Below, one piece after another: positions 1 to 8,930 of a DNA stretch of 64,000 bases. The notes beneath the pieces were generated by a model. That model made no database searches. It was given only the letters and a program-made list of their open reading frames with translations, and was not told the DNA's origin. Source of the stretch: Amycolatopsis sp. FDAARGOS 1241 (GTDB lineage Bacteria; Actinomycetota; Actinomycetes; Mycobacteriales; Pseudonocardiaceae); NCBI RefSeq assembly GCF_016889705.1, contig NZ_CP069526.1, positions 3,720,001 through 3,784,000 of the forward strand, in the 5' to 3' direction. Position 1 is the first letter of the stretch. Each line of letters starts with the position of its first letter. A program made the translations under genes and the position numbers.

Positions 1-1190
1 TACCGGCCGGGCGTGCTGAAGTCGTGTTCGAGCGCGGTCCGCAGGTTCGCGTGGTCGCGCCGCGTGGTCGTGTACACCTGCACCTGGTGCGCTCCGGTGT
101 CCCAGTCGCGCTGCGCGTTCGCGGCCAGCCGGTGGAAGTACTCGCTGTGCCGGTCGCGCATCGTGGGTTCGTCACCCGCCTCCGCCAGCTTCTGCCGCCC
201 GTACTCGCGGATCGTCTGCAACATCCGGAACCGCGTCGGTGCGCGGTCGTGCGTGGTCTGCACGAGGGACTTGTCGACGAGCGCCGCCACGAGCGCGAGC
301 ACGTCGGCGCGCTCGATGCCGTCGCCCGCGCACACCTCCTCGGCCGCGTCGAGGTGGAACCCGCCCGCGAACACCGAAAGCCGCGTCCACAGCAGGCGCT
401 GCCGCGGGGTGCACAGCAGGTAGCTCCAGTCGATCGTGCCCACCAGCGACTTCTGCCGCTGTGGCGCGAGGGCGTTGCGGCTCAGCAGCTGGAACGTGTC
501 GTCCAGCCGGTCGAGCAGCTCGTCGACGGACAGCGTGCGCACCCACACCGCCGCCAGCTCGATGGCCAGCGGCAGCCCGTCCAGGCGCCGGCACACCTCG
601 ACGACGCCGGCCCAGTTGTCGGCGTCGAGCGAGAACCCGCTCGAGACCGCGGTGGCGCGCTCGGTGAACAGCGTCACCGCGTCGAGGCTCACAGCGTCGG
701 CGAGGTCGCGCACGGGCCGCACCGCGAGCGGTTCGACGGCGTACACGCGCTCGCCTTCGACGGCGAGCACGTGCCGGCTGGTGGCGAGGATCCGGATGTC
801 CGGTGCCGCCGCGAGGAGGTCGCGCGCGAACCGGGCGCACGCCTCGGCCAGGTGCTCGCAGTTGTCGAGCACGAGCAGCATGCTCTTGCCGCGCAGGTAC
901 TCCGTGAGCCGCGCGGGCGGATCTTCGTCGGCGTCACGGATCCCGAACGCGGCCGTGACGGTCTGCGCGAGCAGCGCAGGATCGTGGAGGTCGCCGAGTT
1001 CGATCAGCCACGCGCCGTCCGGGAACGTGTGCCGCACCTGGTCCGCGACGCGCACGGCCAGCCGCGTCTTCCCGACGCCCCCGGCTCCGGTGAGCGTGAT
1101 GAGGCGACTCGCGGAGAGCAGCCTGCGAATCTCGGACAGTTCCCGCTGGCGGCCGATGAAGCTGGTCAGCTCCGCAGGCAGCGTCCCCAT
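1..1190 (-). CDS. ATP-binding regulator of the AfsR/LuxR-associated NTPase type (partial)
   Basis: The first ~396 residues are visible; the gene runs off the left edge. It opens with FIGRQREL, then a Walker A motif TGAGGVGKTRLA (about residues 34-45) and a Walker B-like LLVLDNCEHL (about 105-114), followed by the RLDGLPLAIELAA segment typical of NB-ARC/STAND ATPases in actinomycete regulators. No DNA-binding domain is present at the N-terminus, so an effector or LuxR HTH would have to lie beyond the window. The ATG at 1190 is chosen because GGAGGT sits 7 nt upstream. A long perfect hairpin lies about 80 nt upstream. The family call is firm; what it regulates cannot be told. Confidence 0.8.
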   Translation of the reverse strand, partial: MGTLPAELTSFIGRQRELSEIRRLLSASRLITLTGAGGVGKTRLAVRVADQVRHTFPDGAWLIELGDLHDPALLAQTVTAAFGIRDADEDPPARLTEYLRGKSMLLVLDNCEHLAEACARFARDLLAAAPDIRILATSRHVLAVEGERVYAVEPLAVRPVRDLADAVSLDAVTLFTERATAVSSGFSLDADNWAGVVEVCRRLDGLPLAIELAAVWVRTLSVDELLDRLDDTFQLLSRNALAPQRQKSLVGTIDWSYLLCTPRQRLLWTRLSVFAGGFHLDAAEEVCAGDGIERADVLALVAALVDKSLVQTTHDRAPTRFRMLQTIREYGRQKLAEAGDEPTMRDRHSEYFHRLAANAQRDWDTGAHQVQVYTTTRRDHANLRTALEHDFSTPGR

Positions 1191-1272
1191 CGAGACCACC
1201 TCCACGCGTCGGAGTGAGCGTACGTCGCGCGGTGGCCGATGTCAGGTTTCTCCGGTTCATCCGGGCAGCACC

Positions 1273-1311
1273 GAACCCCGTACCACGTCTTGTCTCCGTG
1301 GTACGGGGTTC
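1273..1311. promoter_or_regulatory. Perfect 15-bp inverted repeat upstream of the ATPase regulator
   Basis: GAACCCCGTACCACG (1273-1287) is exactly complementary to 1297-1311 with a 9-nt loop. No T-tract follows on either strand. It lies 83 nt upstream of the leftward regulator gene and beyond the stop of the leftward small gene at 1382-1576, so it could be a terminator for that small gene, an operator, or a 5' UTR structure of the regulator mRNA. Confidence 0.6.
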
Positions 1312-1381
1312 AGCCGGGGCTCACTCGGTCGGGGGGAGAGCGAGCACCTCCTTTTTCCGCGGGATCGTCGGCTTTCTCCTT

Positions 1382-1576
1382 TCAGGCAGCCAGATCCGGT
1401 GCGGGCGGTCTGGTGTCCGATGCGGGGGAGTGCAGTGCTTCCCGGTCGCGCCCGGCGGGCTCGCAACCGGGGCGCCAGGTACCGACGTGCGTCCACTGCC
1501 GACCCCACGTGTAGCTGATGAGGACCGTGGACCGGAAGCAGACCGGGCACGGCTGGCGAGGGCTGTCTATCGCCAT
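1382..1576 (-). CDS. Small hypothetical protein with CPVC motif, 64 aa
   Basis: I do not recognise a named family. The protein starts MAIDSPRQPCPVCFRSTVL, so there is a C-x2-C pair at residues 10 and 13, and one more Cys in RPGCEP near residue 38; this could be a small zinc-binding or redox site. The tail is Pro/Ala/Asp-rich. Support for a real gene is the strong ribosome site GGAGGT 5 nt before the ATG at 1576. A longer upstream extension in the same frame is possible but has no such site. It is divergent from the glycosidase gene at 1791. Confidence 0.55.
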   Translation of the reverse strand: MAIDSPRQPCPVCFRSTVLISYTWGRQWTHVGTWRPGCEPAGRDREALHSPASDTRPPAPDLAA

Positions 1577-1790
1577 CGGGCACCTCCGTGTCGGGTTTCG
1601 CTTCGCACCTCTCAGAGTGGCGCGCGGCCGCTGCCGGCACATCCGGAGACCTACGGAGAAATTACGTACGCAGGCGTGTGCGGGCGGGGTTCGGCAGAGG
1701 TTCACCGGCGCTCCAGCCCGCCGACAGGTCCGGGCCCACGAGACGGGGTGGAATCTCCCGGATCCGCTTGACGCAAGGGAGAAGCCCACC

Positions 1791-3359
1791 GTGTCCACCT
1801 CTTCCCGTCCCCGCCGGGCGCTCGTGGCGGCCGTCGTCGCCGCAGGCGCGGCGGCGGTTCTGTCACCCGTCGCCGAGGCTGCGGTGCCCGGTCTGGCCGG
1901 CTACACCTGGACCACCGACGCCGTCGCGCCCGGGGTCACCGTCCGCACCGGTGTGCTGACGCAGCAGAACCACAGTCCGTTCTGGACGGTGACGATCACC
2001 GCGCCCGCGAAGAACGTGCTCACAGGCGCCGCGACCACGGCCGAACTCGGCGACGCGCAGTGGGCCCGCGACACCGCCGCGCGGCTGACGGCGGCGGGGT
2101 ACCCGGTGCGGCAGGACACCGTCCGCTGGCCGGGGTTCTCCGACACCCCGCGCGGAGTCGAAGGCTTCCGCGTGCGCACCGGTTCCTACGCCACGCAGGC
2201 GGAGGCGACCGCCGCCGCGGCGAAGCTCAAGGCGGCCGGCTTCAGCGCCCTCGCCGAGTGGACCGGGTACGACGCCGACCAGGCGGCCGACGCCGAACGC
2301 GTCCACGTCGCCGTGATCGACCGGAAGGGCTTCCACGGCACGATCCAGGCGACGCACGACGGCACCGTCGCCCAGCGCGAGCCCACCTCGTCGATCGCCG
2401 CGAAGGCGGGCGCGCTCGTCGCCGTGAACGGCGGCTTCTTCGTCACCGCCGACGCCGACGGGTTCCAGGGCGTGCCCGCGGGCCTGGCCGCCTACGACGG
2501 CAAGATCCAATCGCTCTCGTCGGGCGCCCGCGCGGCGCTCGTGCTCGGCCGCCACGGCGACGTGGGCATCGAAAACCTGACGTCTGCCGTCACGCTTCGC
2601 TCCGGAGCGGCGAGCCACGCGGTGAACGGCGTGAATCGCAAACCCGGTGTCGTGCGCGACTGCGGCCGCCCCGGCCTGACCCCGACCACGCAGCCGCGGC
2701 AGGACTTCACCTGCACCACCACCGACGAGCTCGTGCTATTCACCCCCGAGTTCGGGGCCGCCCTGCCCATCGGTGCCGGCACCCAGGTCACGCTCGACCG
2801 CACCGGCCGGGTGCTGTCGGTCGGCGCCCGCTTGGGCGCGGTACCGGCCGGCGGTTCGGTCGTGCAGGGGATCGGCGCGTCGGCCGACTGGCTCACGGCC
2901 CACGCCGTTGCCGGCCGGCGGCTGACGGTCGACGGGCGCCTGCGCACCGCGTCGGGCCGGCCGGTCGACCTGCGGGCCGGTGACGGCATCGTCAGCGCGG
3001 CGCCGGTGCTGCTGCGCGACGGCCGTCAGGCCATCGACGCGGCCACCGAAGGGGTGCTCGACCCGAGGGACCTGTCGTTCGGCTACGCGTGGGCCGAGCA
3101 GCGCCAGCCGCGCACGATGGCCGGTCTCGACGCGCAGGGCCGGCTCCTGCTGGTCACGGTGGACGGCCGCCAGCCGGGCGTGAGCGAAGGCGTGACCGTC
3201 GAGGAGGGCGCGCAGCTGATGCGCAGCCTCGGCGCCGTCGACGCGCTCAACCTCGACGGCGGCGGCTCCACCGCCATGGCCGTGAACGGCGCGCTCGTCA
3301 ACCACCCGTCCGACGCCGCCGGGGAACGTCCGATCGGCGACGCCGTGCTGGTGCGGTGA
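1791..3359 (+). CDS. Secreted phosphodiester glycosidase (NAGPA/DUF2233 family) with SPOR-like domain
   Basis: 522 residues. A signal peptide of about 30 residues (RRALVAAVVAAGAAAVLSP then AEAA) implies export. A SPOR-like segment (FRVRTGSYATQAEATAAA, about residues 125-142) suggests peptidoglycan binding. The C-terminal half carries the phosphodiester glycosidase signature: VAVNGGFFV and near the end LNLDGGGSTAMAVNG. Members remove sugar caps linked through phosphodiesters; the bacterial substrates are mostly unknown. GTG at 1791 is chosen over upstream in-frame codons because AAGGGAG precedes it and the signal peptide then begins at residue 1. A hairpin terminator follows. Confidence 0.85.
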   Translation: MSTSSRPRRALVAAVVAAGAAAVLSPVAEAAVPGLAGYTWTTDAVAPGVTVRTGVLTQQNHSPFWTVTITAPAKNVLTGAATTAELGDAQWARDTAARLTAAGYPVRQDTVRWPGFSDTPRGVEGFRVRTGSYATQAEATAAAAKLKAAGFSALAEWTGYDADQAADAERVHVAVIDRKGFHGTIQATHDGTVAQREPTSSIAAKAGALVAVNGGFFVTADADGFQGVPAGLAAYDGKIQSLSSGARAALVLGRHGDVGIENLTSAVTLRSGAASHAVNGVNRKPGVVRDCGRPGLTPTTQPRQDFTCTTTDELVLFTPEFGAALPIGAGTQVTLDRTGRVLSVGARLGAVPAGGSVVQGIGASADWLTAHAVAGRRLTVDGRLRTASGRPVDLRAGDGIVSAAPVLLRDGRQAIDAATEGVLDPRDLSFGYAWAEQRQPRTMAGLDAQGRLLLVTVDGRQPGVSEGVTVEEGAQLMRSLGAVDALNLDGGGSTAMAVNGALVNHPSDAAGERPIGDAVLVR

Positions 3360-3366
3360 CCCGCCA

Positions 3367-3405
3367 CGCCGGGGCTCGTCCGCCACCCGCGGCCGAGCTC
3401 CGGCG
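3367..3405 (+). terminator. Hairpin terminator after the glycosidase gene
   Basis: CGCCGGGGCTCG (3367-3378) pairs with CGAGCTCCGGCG (3394-3405), with one G-U pair, starting 8 nt after the stop codon. There is no U-tract, as usual for high-GC actinomycetes. Confidence 0.5.
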
Positions 3406-3593
3406 CCGACGTCCCCGTAACTGATCCGGGTACCGACATCGATGTCAGCGTGGCCGATTCTTGTCTGACTTGTCGTCTTGACGGGCGGGTGCACGGCCGG
3501 GAAGCTTCCTGGCAACGTTGTCACCCGTCGACGTCGACGCCCCCTGGCCCCGCGTCACGTGGACGGGATCTGTCTCGGAGAGCGGGAGATCCC

Positions 3594-6500
3594 ATGACGT
3601 TGGACCAGAGGCGTGCGCCGGGCGCGGAGTCGTCGCTGTCGAGACGGCACCTGCTGGCCGCCGGCACCGGGTTGCTGGCCGGGTTCGGCCTCACGGTCGT
3701 GCTGCCCGGCGTGGCTTCGGCGGCGTCGGCCGTCCCGGCGGCGCCCGACGGGCAGACCCCGGCGGACCTCGCGCTCTCCCGACCCGTCCAGGTGTCGTCC
3801 ACCGACTACGCGGCCACGCCCGCGGAGTTCGCCGTGGACGGCCTCGCGCAGGTCGGCGTGCAGGGTTCCGGCTGGCGCGCGGCCAAGGGCGACTCGCAGT
3901 GGATCACCGTCGACCTGCAGGGCCGCTGCGACATCACGTCCGTGGTCCTCACGTTCGAAGCCCGCCCCGGCGACCCGGCGTTCGACGCCGCGGGCTCGCG
4001 CAGCCACACCACCGGCGCCGAGGTGCAGTCGAGCTACCCCGTGGTCTTCGACCTGGACGTCTCGGCCGACGGCCAGGCCTGGCGCACGGTGCACTCGAGC
4101 GACGCCGGGACCGGCGGCGTGGTGACCGTCGCGCTGGACAAGCCGGTCAGCGCGCGCTGGGTGCGGCTGACCTCCGGCAAGCTCTCGACCACGAACCCGT
4201 TGGGACTCAACGGATTTCAGGTCTACGGCACCAGCCACGGCACCCGCCCCGCGGTGCAGGGCTGGACGTCGTGGCCGGTCCGCAACCACGACAACCCGCC
4301 GGCGCTCGCCGTGGCGGCAGACGGCACGGTGCTCCTGGAGTCCGGCTGGGCGCTGACCATGCAGGACTGGGCCCCGAGCACCGACGGTGCCGTGCTGTCC
4401 GGCCCGTCGATCGACACGCGAGGCTGGCTCCCGGCCAGCGTGCCGGGCACGGTCCTGGGCTCGCTCGTCGAGCAGGGCCACCTGCCGGACCCGGTGTCGG
4501 GCATGAACAACATGCACATCCCCGAGGCGCTGTCGCGGCACTCGTGGTGGTACCGCCGCTCGTTCGGCGTGCCGCGCGGCCTCGACACGCGCGCGGGCCG
4601 CTACGTGTGGCTGGAATTCGACGGCATCAACCACGCGGCCGACATCTGGCTCAACGGCAAGCACGTGGGTTCCGCGTCGAACCCGTTCGGCCGCGCCGTC
4701 TTCGACATCACGCCGGCGCTGAACGGCTCCGGCGACCAGAACCTCGCCGTCAAGATCACGCCGATGCCGTTCCCGGGCAGCCCCGGGGACAAGGGCCCGG
4801 CCGGACAGTCGTTCGTCGACGCGGACAGCACGATGTTCACCAACTCGCCGACCTACCTCGCGGTGTCCGGCTGGGACTGGATGCCCGCGGTGCGCGACCG
4901 CGCGTCCGGCCTCTGGGACCACGTGCGCCTGCGCTCGACCGGCGCCGTCGTCGTCGGCGACGCCCGTGTGGACACCAAGCTGCCGAACCTGCCCGACACG
5001 AGCGCGGCGGAGCTCACCATCACCGTTCCGGTGCGCAACGCCAGCGGTGTTACCCAGCGCGCGAAGGTCACCGCCGAGTTCGACGGCGTCAGCGTGTCGT
5101 CCACGATCACCCTCGCCGCCGGCGCGGCGGGCGCCGCTACGTTCGCCCCGGCCGACTTCCCGCAGCTGCGGCTGAAGAACCCGAAGCTGTGGTGGCCCAA
5201 CGGCTACGGCGACCCGGCTCTGCACGACCTCACCCTCACCGCCGCGATCGGCGCGGCCGTGAGCGACCGGCGCGCGGTGAAATTCGGCATCCGCAAGATC
5301 GATTACCAGTACGACGTGCCGATCGTGCCCGTCAACGGCGTCGCCGGGCAAACCGTGGACTTCGCTCCCCAGACGTCCCGGTTCGTGCGCCTGCAGTGCG
5401 ACCGCCGCGCCACCGGCTGGGGCTTCTCGTGCTGGACGTTGTCCGTTGTGGACAGCGCGACGCCCGCAACGGACCTCGCGCTGGGCAAGTACGCGACCAG
5501 CTTGAGCGTGGCCGACGGCAACCCACCCGAGAACGCCGTGGACGGCAATCCGGGCACCCGGTGGACCTCGGAGTACGCGGACAACCAGTGGCTGCAGGTC
5601 GACCTCGGCTCGGCCGTGTCCTTCGACCGCGTGGTGGTCGCGTGGGAGACGGCCTACGCCCAGACGTTCCGCATCCAGGTGTCGCAGGACGGGCAGAACT
5701 GGACCGACGTCACCTCGGTCGACAACTCCGCCAAGCCGCTGACGATCATCGTCAACGGCGTCAAGGTGTTCATCCGCGGCGGCAGCTGGGGCTGGGACGA
5801 ACTGCTGCGCCGCATGCCGGCCGAGCGGGCCGACGCCGTGGTCGCGATGCACCGCGACATGAACTTCACCCTGATCCGCAACTGGGTCGGCACGTCCTAC
5901 CGGGAAGAGCTCTTCGCGGCCTGCGACAAGTACGGCATCCTGCTGTGGAACGAGTTCTGGGACGGCTGGTCGACCGACCCGGCCAACCACGACGTCTTCC
6001 TTGCACAGGCCGAGGACACCGTGTTGCGCTACCGCCACCACGCGTGCGCCACGGTGTGGTTCGGCTGCAACGAGGGCTCCCCGCCGGCCGCGCTCGACCA
6101 GGCGCTGCGGGAGATCGTCACGGGCAACACCGACCTGTTGTACCAGAGCAACTCCGCGGGCGGCGTGATCACCGGCGACGGCCCGTACCGCTGGCTGGAC
6201 CCGAAGCAGTACTTCACCGGCGAGGCCACGGGCGGCAAGTCCGGGTTCTGGAGCGAGATCGGCATCCCGACCGTGTCGGTGGTCGAGAGCATGCGCAACC
6301 TCGTGGGCGAAGGCGACCCGGGCTGGCCGATCGGCGCGCCGTGGTTCCTGCACGACTGGTCCACGCAGGGCAACCAGTCGCCGCAGGGCTACCTGGCGGC
6401 GATCGACGCTCGGCTCGCACCGTCGTCGAGCCTCGAGGAGTTCTGCCGCAAGGCGCAGTTCGTCAACTACGAGAGCATGCGCTCGATCTTCGAAGCGTGG

Positions 6501-7226
6501 AACTCGAAGCTGTGGAACGACGCCACGGGCGTTCTGCTGTGGATGTCGCACCCGGCGTGGCACAGCACGGTGTGGCAGACCTACGACTACGACCTCGACG
6601 TCAACGGCAGCTACTACGGCTCCCGCAAGGGCTGCGAGTCCCGCCACGTGCAGGCCGACCTCTCGACGTGGCAGGTGCGGGCGGTCAACCACACACCCAC
6701 GGCCCTGACCGGCCTCACCGTCACCGCGCAGCTGCACGGGCTCGACGGCACGGCCCTCGGCGCGCCGCAGCAGCAGAAGCTCGACGTCGGCCCGATCTCC
6801 GCGACGCCGGCGTTCACGGTGCCGTTCGGCGCGGACCTGCCGGCTCTGCACCTGCTGCGACTGACGCTCACCGACGCCCACGGCGGGGTCGTCTCGGAGA
6901 ACACCTATTGGCGTTACCGGACGGACACCGCGATGCGCGCGCTGAACCAGCTCGGGCGCACGCAGCTGGATGCGAGCCTGCGTGCGGCCGGCAAGGACGG
7001 CTACACCGCGACGATCCGCAACGCCGGCAAGACCGTGGCCGCGATGGTGCGGCTGTCGCTGCGCGAGAGCAACGGCAAGGACCGCGTGCTCCCGACGCTG
7101 TACGGCGACAACTACTTCTGGATGCTGCCGGGGGAGTCGCGCACGGTCACAGTGGCGCCACGCAAGTCGGTCAAGTCACCCCGCCTGCAGGTGGAGGCCT
7201 ACAACGTACCGGCGAAGCTGAGCTGA
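3594..7226 (+). CDS. Secreted GH2 exo-beta-D-glucosaminidase-like enzyme with two discoidin/CBM32 domains
   Basis: 1210 residues. Tat-type signal SRRHLLAAGTG precedes a hydrophobic stretch and an AxA-like cleavage site. Next come a discoidin (F5/8 type C) domain (about residues 55-220) and GH2 sugar-binding and Ig-like domains. A second discoidin domain (ATDLALGKYATS to about residue 710) is inserted before IIVNGVKVFIRGGSWGWDEL, where the GH2 TIM barrel begins. The likely acid/base is Glu827 in FGCNEG and the nucleophile Glu888 in FWSEIG, as in CsxA-type chitosan-degrading enzymes. The ATG at 3594 has GGGAG upstream. Substrate (chitosan oligomers) is inferred from family resemblance. Confidence 0.85.
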   Translation: MTLDQRRAPGAESSLSRRHLLAAGTGLLAGFGLTVVLPGVASAASAVPAAPDGQTPADLALSRPVQVSSTDYAATPAEFAVDGLAQVGVQGSGWRAAKGDSQWITVDLQGRCDITSVVLTFEARPGDPAFDAAGSRSHTTGAEVQSSYPVVFDLDVSADGQAWRTVHSSDAGTGGVVTVALDKPVSARWVRLTSGKLSTTNPLGLNGFQVYGTSHGTRPAVQGWTSWPVRNHDNPPALAVAADGTVLLESGWALTMQDWAPSTDGAVLSGPSIDTRGWLPASVPGTVLGSLVEQGHLPDPVSGMNNMHIPEALSRHSWWYRRSFGVPRGLDTRAGRYVWLEFDGINHAADIWLNGKHVGSASNPFGRAVFDITPALNGSGDQNLAVKITPMPFPGSPGDKGPAGQSFVDADSTMFTNSPTYLAVSGWDWMPAVRDRASGLWDHVRLRSTGAVVVGDARVDTKLPNLPDTSAAELTITVPVRNASGVTQRAKVTAEFDGVSVSSTITLAAGAAGAATFAPADFPQLRLKNPKLWWPNGYGDPALHDLTLTAAIGAAVSDRRAVKFGIRKIDYQYDVPIVPVNGVAGQTVDFAPQTSRFVRLQCDRRATGWGFSCWTLSVVDSATPATDLALGKYATSLSVADGNPPENAVDGNPGTRWTSEYADNQWLQVDLGSAVSFDRVVVAWETAYAQTFRIQVSQDGQNWTDVTSVDNSAKPLTIIVNGVKVFIRGGSWGWDELLRRMPAERADAVVAMHRDMNFTLIRNWVGTSYREELFAACDKYGILLWNEFWDGWSTDPANHDVFLAQAEDTVLRYRHHACATVWFGCNEGSPPAALDQALREIVTGNTDLLYQSNSAGGVITGDGPYRWLDPKQYFTGEATGGKSGFWSEIGIPTVSVVESMRNLVGEGDPGWPIGAPWFLHDWSTQGNQSPQGYLAAIDARLAPSSSLEEFCRKAQFVNYESMRSIFEAWNSKLWNDATGVLLWMSHPAWHSTVWQTYDYDLDVNGSYYGSRKGCESRHVQADLSTWQVRAVNHTPTALTGLTVTAQLHGLDGTALGAPQQQKLDVGPISATPAFTVPFGADLPALHLLRLTLTDAHGGVVSENTYWRYRTDTAMRALNQLGRTQLDASLRAAGKDGYTATIRNAGKTVAAMVRLSLRESNGKDRVLPTLYGDNYFWMLPGESRTVTVAPRKSVKSPRLQVEAYNVPAKLS

Positions 7227-7229
7227 CTC

Positions 7230-7271
7230 CCCGGTGCCGGAGCCTGTCCGCGAGGCGGCTCCGGTACCGGG
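7230..7271 (+). terminator. Hairpin terminator after the GH2 gene
   Basis: CCCGGTGCCGGAGCC (7230-7244) pairs with 7257-7271, with one G-U pair and a 12-nt loop, beginning 4 nt after the stop codon. Confidence 0.65.
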
Positions 7272-7332
7272 CTCAAGAGCTCCTGACGAAACGATCGTGG
7301 ACTAGCCTGATCACCTGTCTGTTGGTCGAGAC

Positions 7333-8158
7333 GTGAGGAAGGGTCAGCTGCCGCCGTGGATCGTGTCCGATGAGTTGTGGGCACGCATCCAGCCGTTGCC
7401 GGTCGTCCCACGACGTGCCGATCATCCTGGTCGCAAGCGCCTGGACGATCGCACGGTGCCCCGCGGCATCCTGTTCGTGCTCTCCACCGGGATTCCCTGG
7501 GAGTTTCTGCCGCAGGAACCAGGCTTCGGTTCGGGGATGACCTGACTGGCGACGCCTGCGGGACGGGAATGACACGGGAGTCGGGCAACGCCTGCACGGA
7601 TCGCTTCCGACTGCCGTGCACAAACCGCCGACACACTCGACTGGTCACGGACGGTGATCGATGGCTCTCACGTGCGAGCCCGGCAAGGTGACCTGAAACC
7701 GGACCGAGCCCGGGTTGACCGTGCCCGAACACGCTCGAAACACCACCCGATCACCGAAGCGCACGGTATCCCGCTGGCAGACGTGCTGACCGGCGGTAAC
7801 CGCAACGACGTCACTCAGCTCATGTCGTTGATCGAGACGATCCCGCCGGTACGGGGCCGGCGCGGGCGACCCCGCGGGCGACCGGACACGATCTACGCCG
7901 ACCGCGCCACGATCACGACAAGGACCGCAGACTGGTACCGGACAAGGCCAGCACGCCCCCGTTCGCCCGGCGTGGCGTCGAACACGGTTGCGGGTCGGGC
8001 GTGCACCGCTGGGTCGTCGAGCAAGCGTCGCCCCGCTGCACTGGTTCCGGCGTCTGCGCATCCGCAGCGAGGTCCGCGACGACATCCACGCGGCGTTCCT
8101 GAGTCTCACCCGCGGCATCACCTGCCGGCGCCGACCAGGCAACCCCGCATTGAGTTAG
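7333..8158 (+). pseudogene. Decayed IS5-type transposase
   Basis: Pieces of one transposase are spread over different frames. At 7333-7545: VSDELWARIQPLPVVPRRA and IPWEFLPQEPGFGSGMT, ended by an early stop. Around 7660: VIDGSHVRARQGD, then RSKHHPITEAHGIPLADVLTGG and DTIYADR. Near 8010-8158 a frame-shifted remnant of the HRWVVE and RLRIR tail. The order matches intact IS5-group transposases of actinomycetes, but at least two frameshifts and a mid-gene stop make it non-functional. Clear terminal inverted repeats were not identified. It fills the gap between the GH2 gene and the SCO1-like gene. Confidence 0.85.
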
Positions 8159-8180
8159 GAGTTCCAAGGAAACGCGGGCT

Positions 8181-8669
8181 TCAGGAAACGGCCGCCCGCA
8201 GCCGTTCGGTGAAGGTCTCAGTGTCGAGCCCATCGGTGAGGTGCGTGGCGTACTCGCCGTCGGGGCTCAGCACGTAGGTGATGGCGGTGTGCGGCACGGC
8301 GTACCCGTCGGGGTCCTCGGGGTCGTCCTTGCGGCGCGCGAAGACGTGGAACGAGCGCTTCGCGGCCTCGATCCGCTCCGGCGTGCCGGTGAGCCCGGTG
8401 AACCGCGGGTGGCCGGCTTCGAGGAAGGCGCGCATGACCTCGGGGGTGTCGCGCTCCGGGTCGACGGTGATGTACAGCGGCCGGATCTTCTCCGCGAGCG
8501 GCCCGAGCCCGTCGAGCACGGCCGACAGCCGCCCGAGCGCGCGCGGGCACACCACCCGGCAGTGCGTGAAGCCGAAGAACACCGTAACCCACTGGCCCCG
8601 GTAGCTCTGTTCGGTCACGGGCGTGCCGTGGTGATCGACGAGGCTGAAGGTGGCGTCGATCGGTCTCAC
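8181..8669 (-). CDS. SCO1/SenC family copper-binding thioredoxin-fold protein
   Basis: 162 residues of a thioredoxin fold. The metal/redox motif is FTHCRVVCP (C-x3-C), and the distal His appears in AVPHTAITY; both fit SCO1/SenC copper chaperones for cytochrome oxidase or related peroxiredoxin-like proteins. GTG at 8669 is preferred because AAGGAGG stands 8 nt upstream; the in-frame ATG at 8762 has no such site. Without it, no signal peptide or membrane anchor is present, which is unusual for SCO1 and suggests a cytosolic redox protein. It is divergent from the TetR-P450 operon. Confidence 0.8.
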   Translation of the reverse strand: MRPIDATFSLVDHHGTPVTEQSYRGQWVTVFFGFTHCRVVCPRALGRLSAVLDGLGPLAEKIRPLYITVDPERDTPEVMRAFLEAGHPRFTGLTGTPERIEAAKRSFHVFARRKDDPEDPDGYAVPHTAITYVLSPDGEYATHLTDGLDTETFTERLRAAVS

Positions 8670-8850
8670 GGCCGGGTCCTCCTTGTCGCGGGTCGCGAAC
8701 AATCGTGGGTCTGGACTGTCCGGTGTGGACAGCAGCGGCGGACGGCGCCTGCCGATCATCACGGTACCCGGGAACGTTTCGGTCGTCGCTCCAGGTTCGG
8801 GCGCCGGGCGAGCGAAAGGGATCGGCTTCCCCGGTGCGGCATACCCAGGC

Positions 8851-8870
8851 TAAGTCAAGCACTTGACTTA
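8851..8870. promoter_or_regulatory. TetR-type palindromic operator
   Basis: TAAGTCAAG-CA-CTTGACTTA is a perfect 9+2+9 inverted repeat located 60 nt upstream of the TetR gene and between it and the divergent SCO1-like gene. Its right arm contains TTGACT, so binding would block a -35 region. The best guess is autoregulation by the adjacent TetR and control of the P450. Confidence 0.75.
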
Positions 8871-8930
8871 ACACGCGGACCTCCGGTTGACTGATCACGA
8901 ACCGGGCCAGGGGTGCGGGGAGGAGCAACG

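Noticed and set aside
24..1217. Plus-strand open frame across the first 1.2 kb
   Set aside because: Low-complexity, basic translation; the minus strand carries clear Walker A and B motifs of a regulator ATPase.
3555..6881. Long minus-strand open frame opposite the GH2 gene
   Set aside because: Arg/Val/Gly-rich shadow with no recognisable domain; the plus strand is a well-defined GH2 enzyme.
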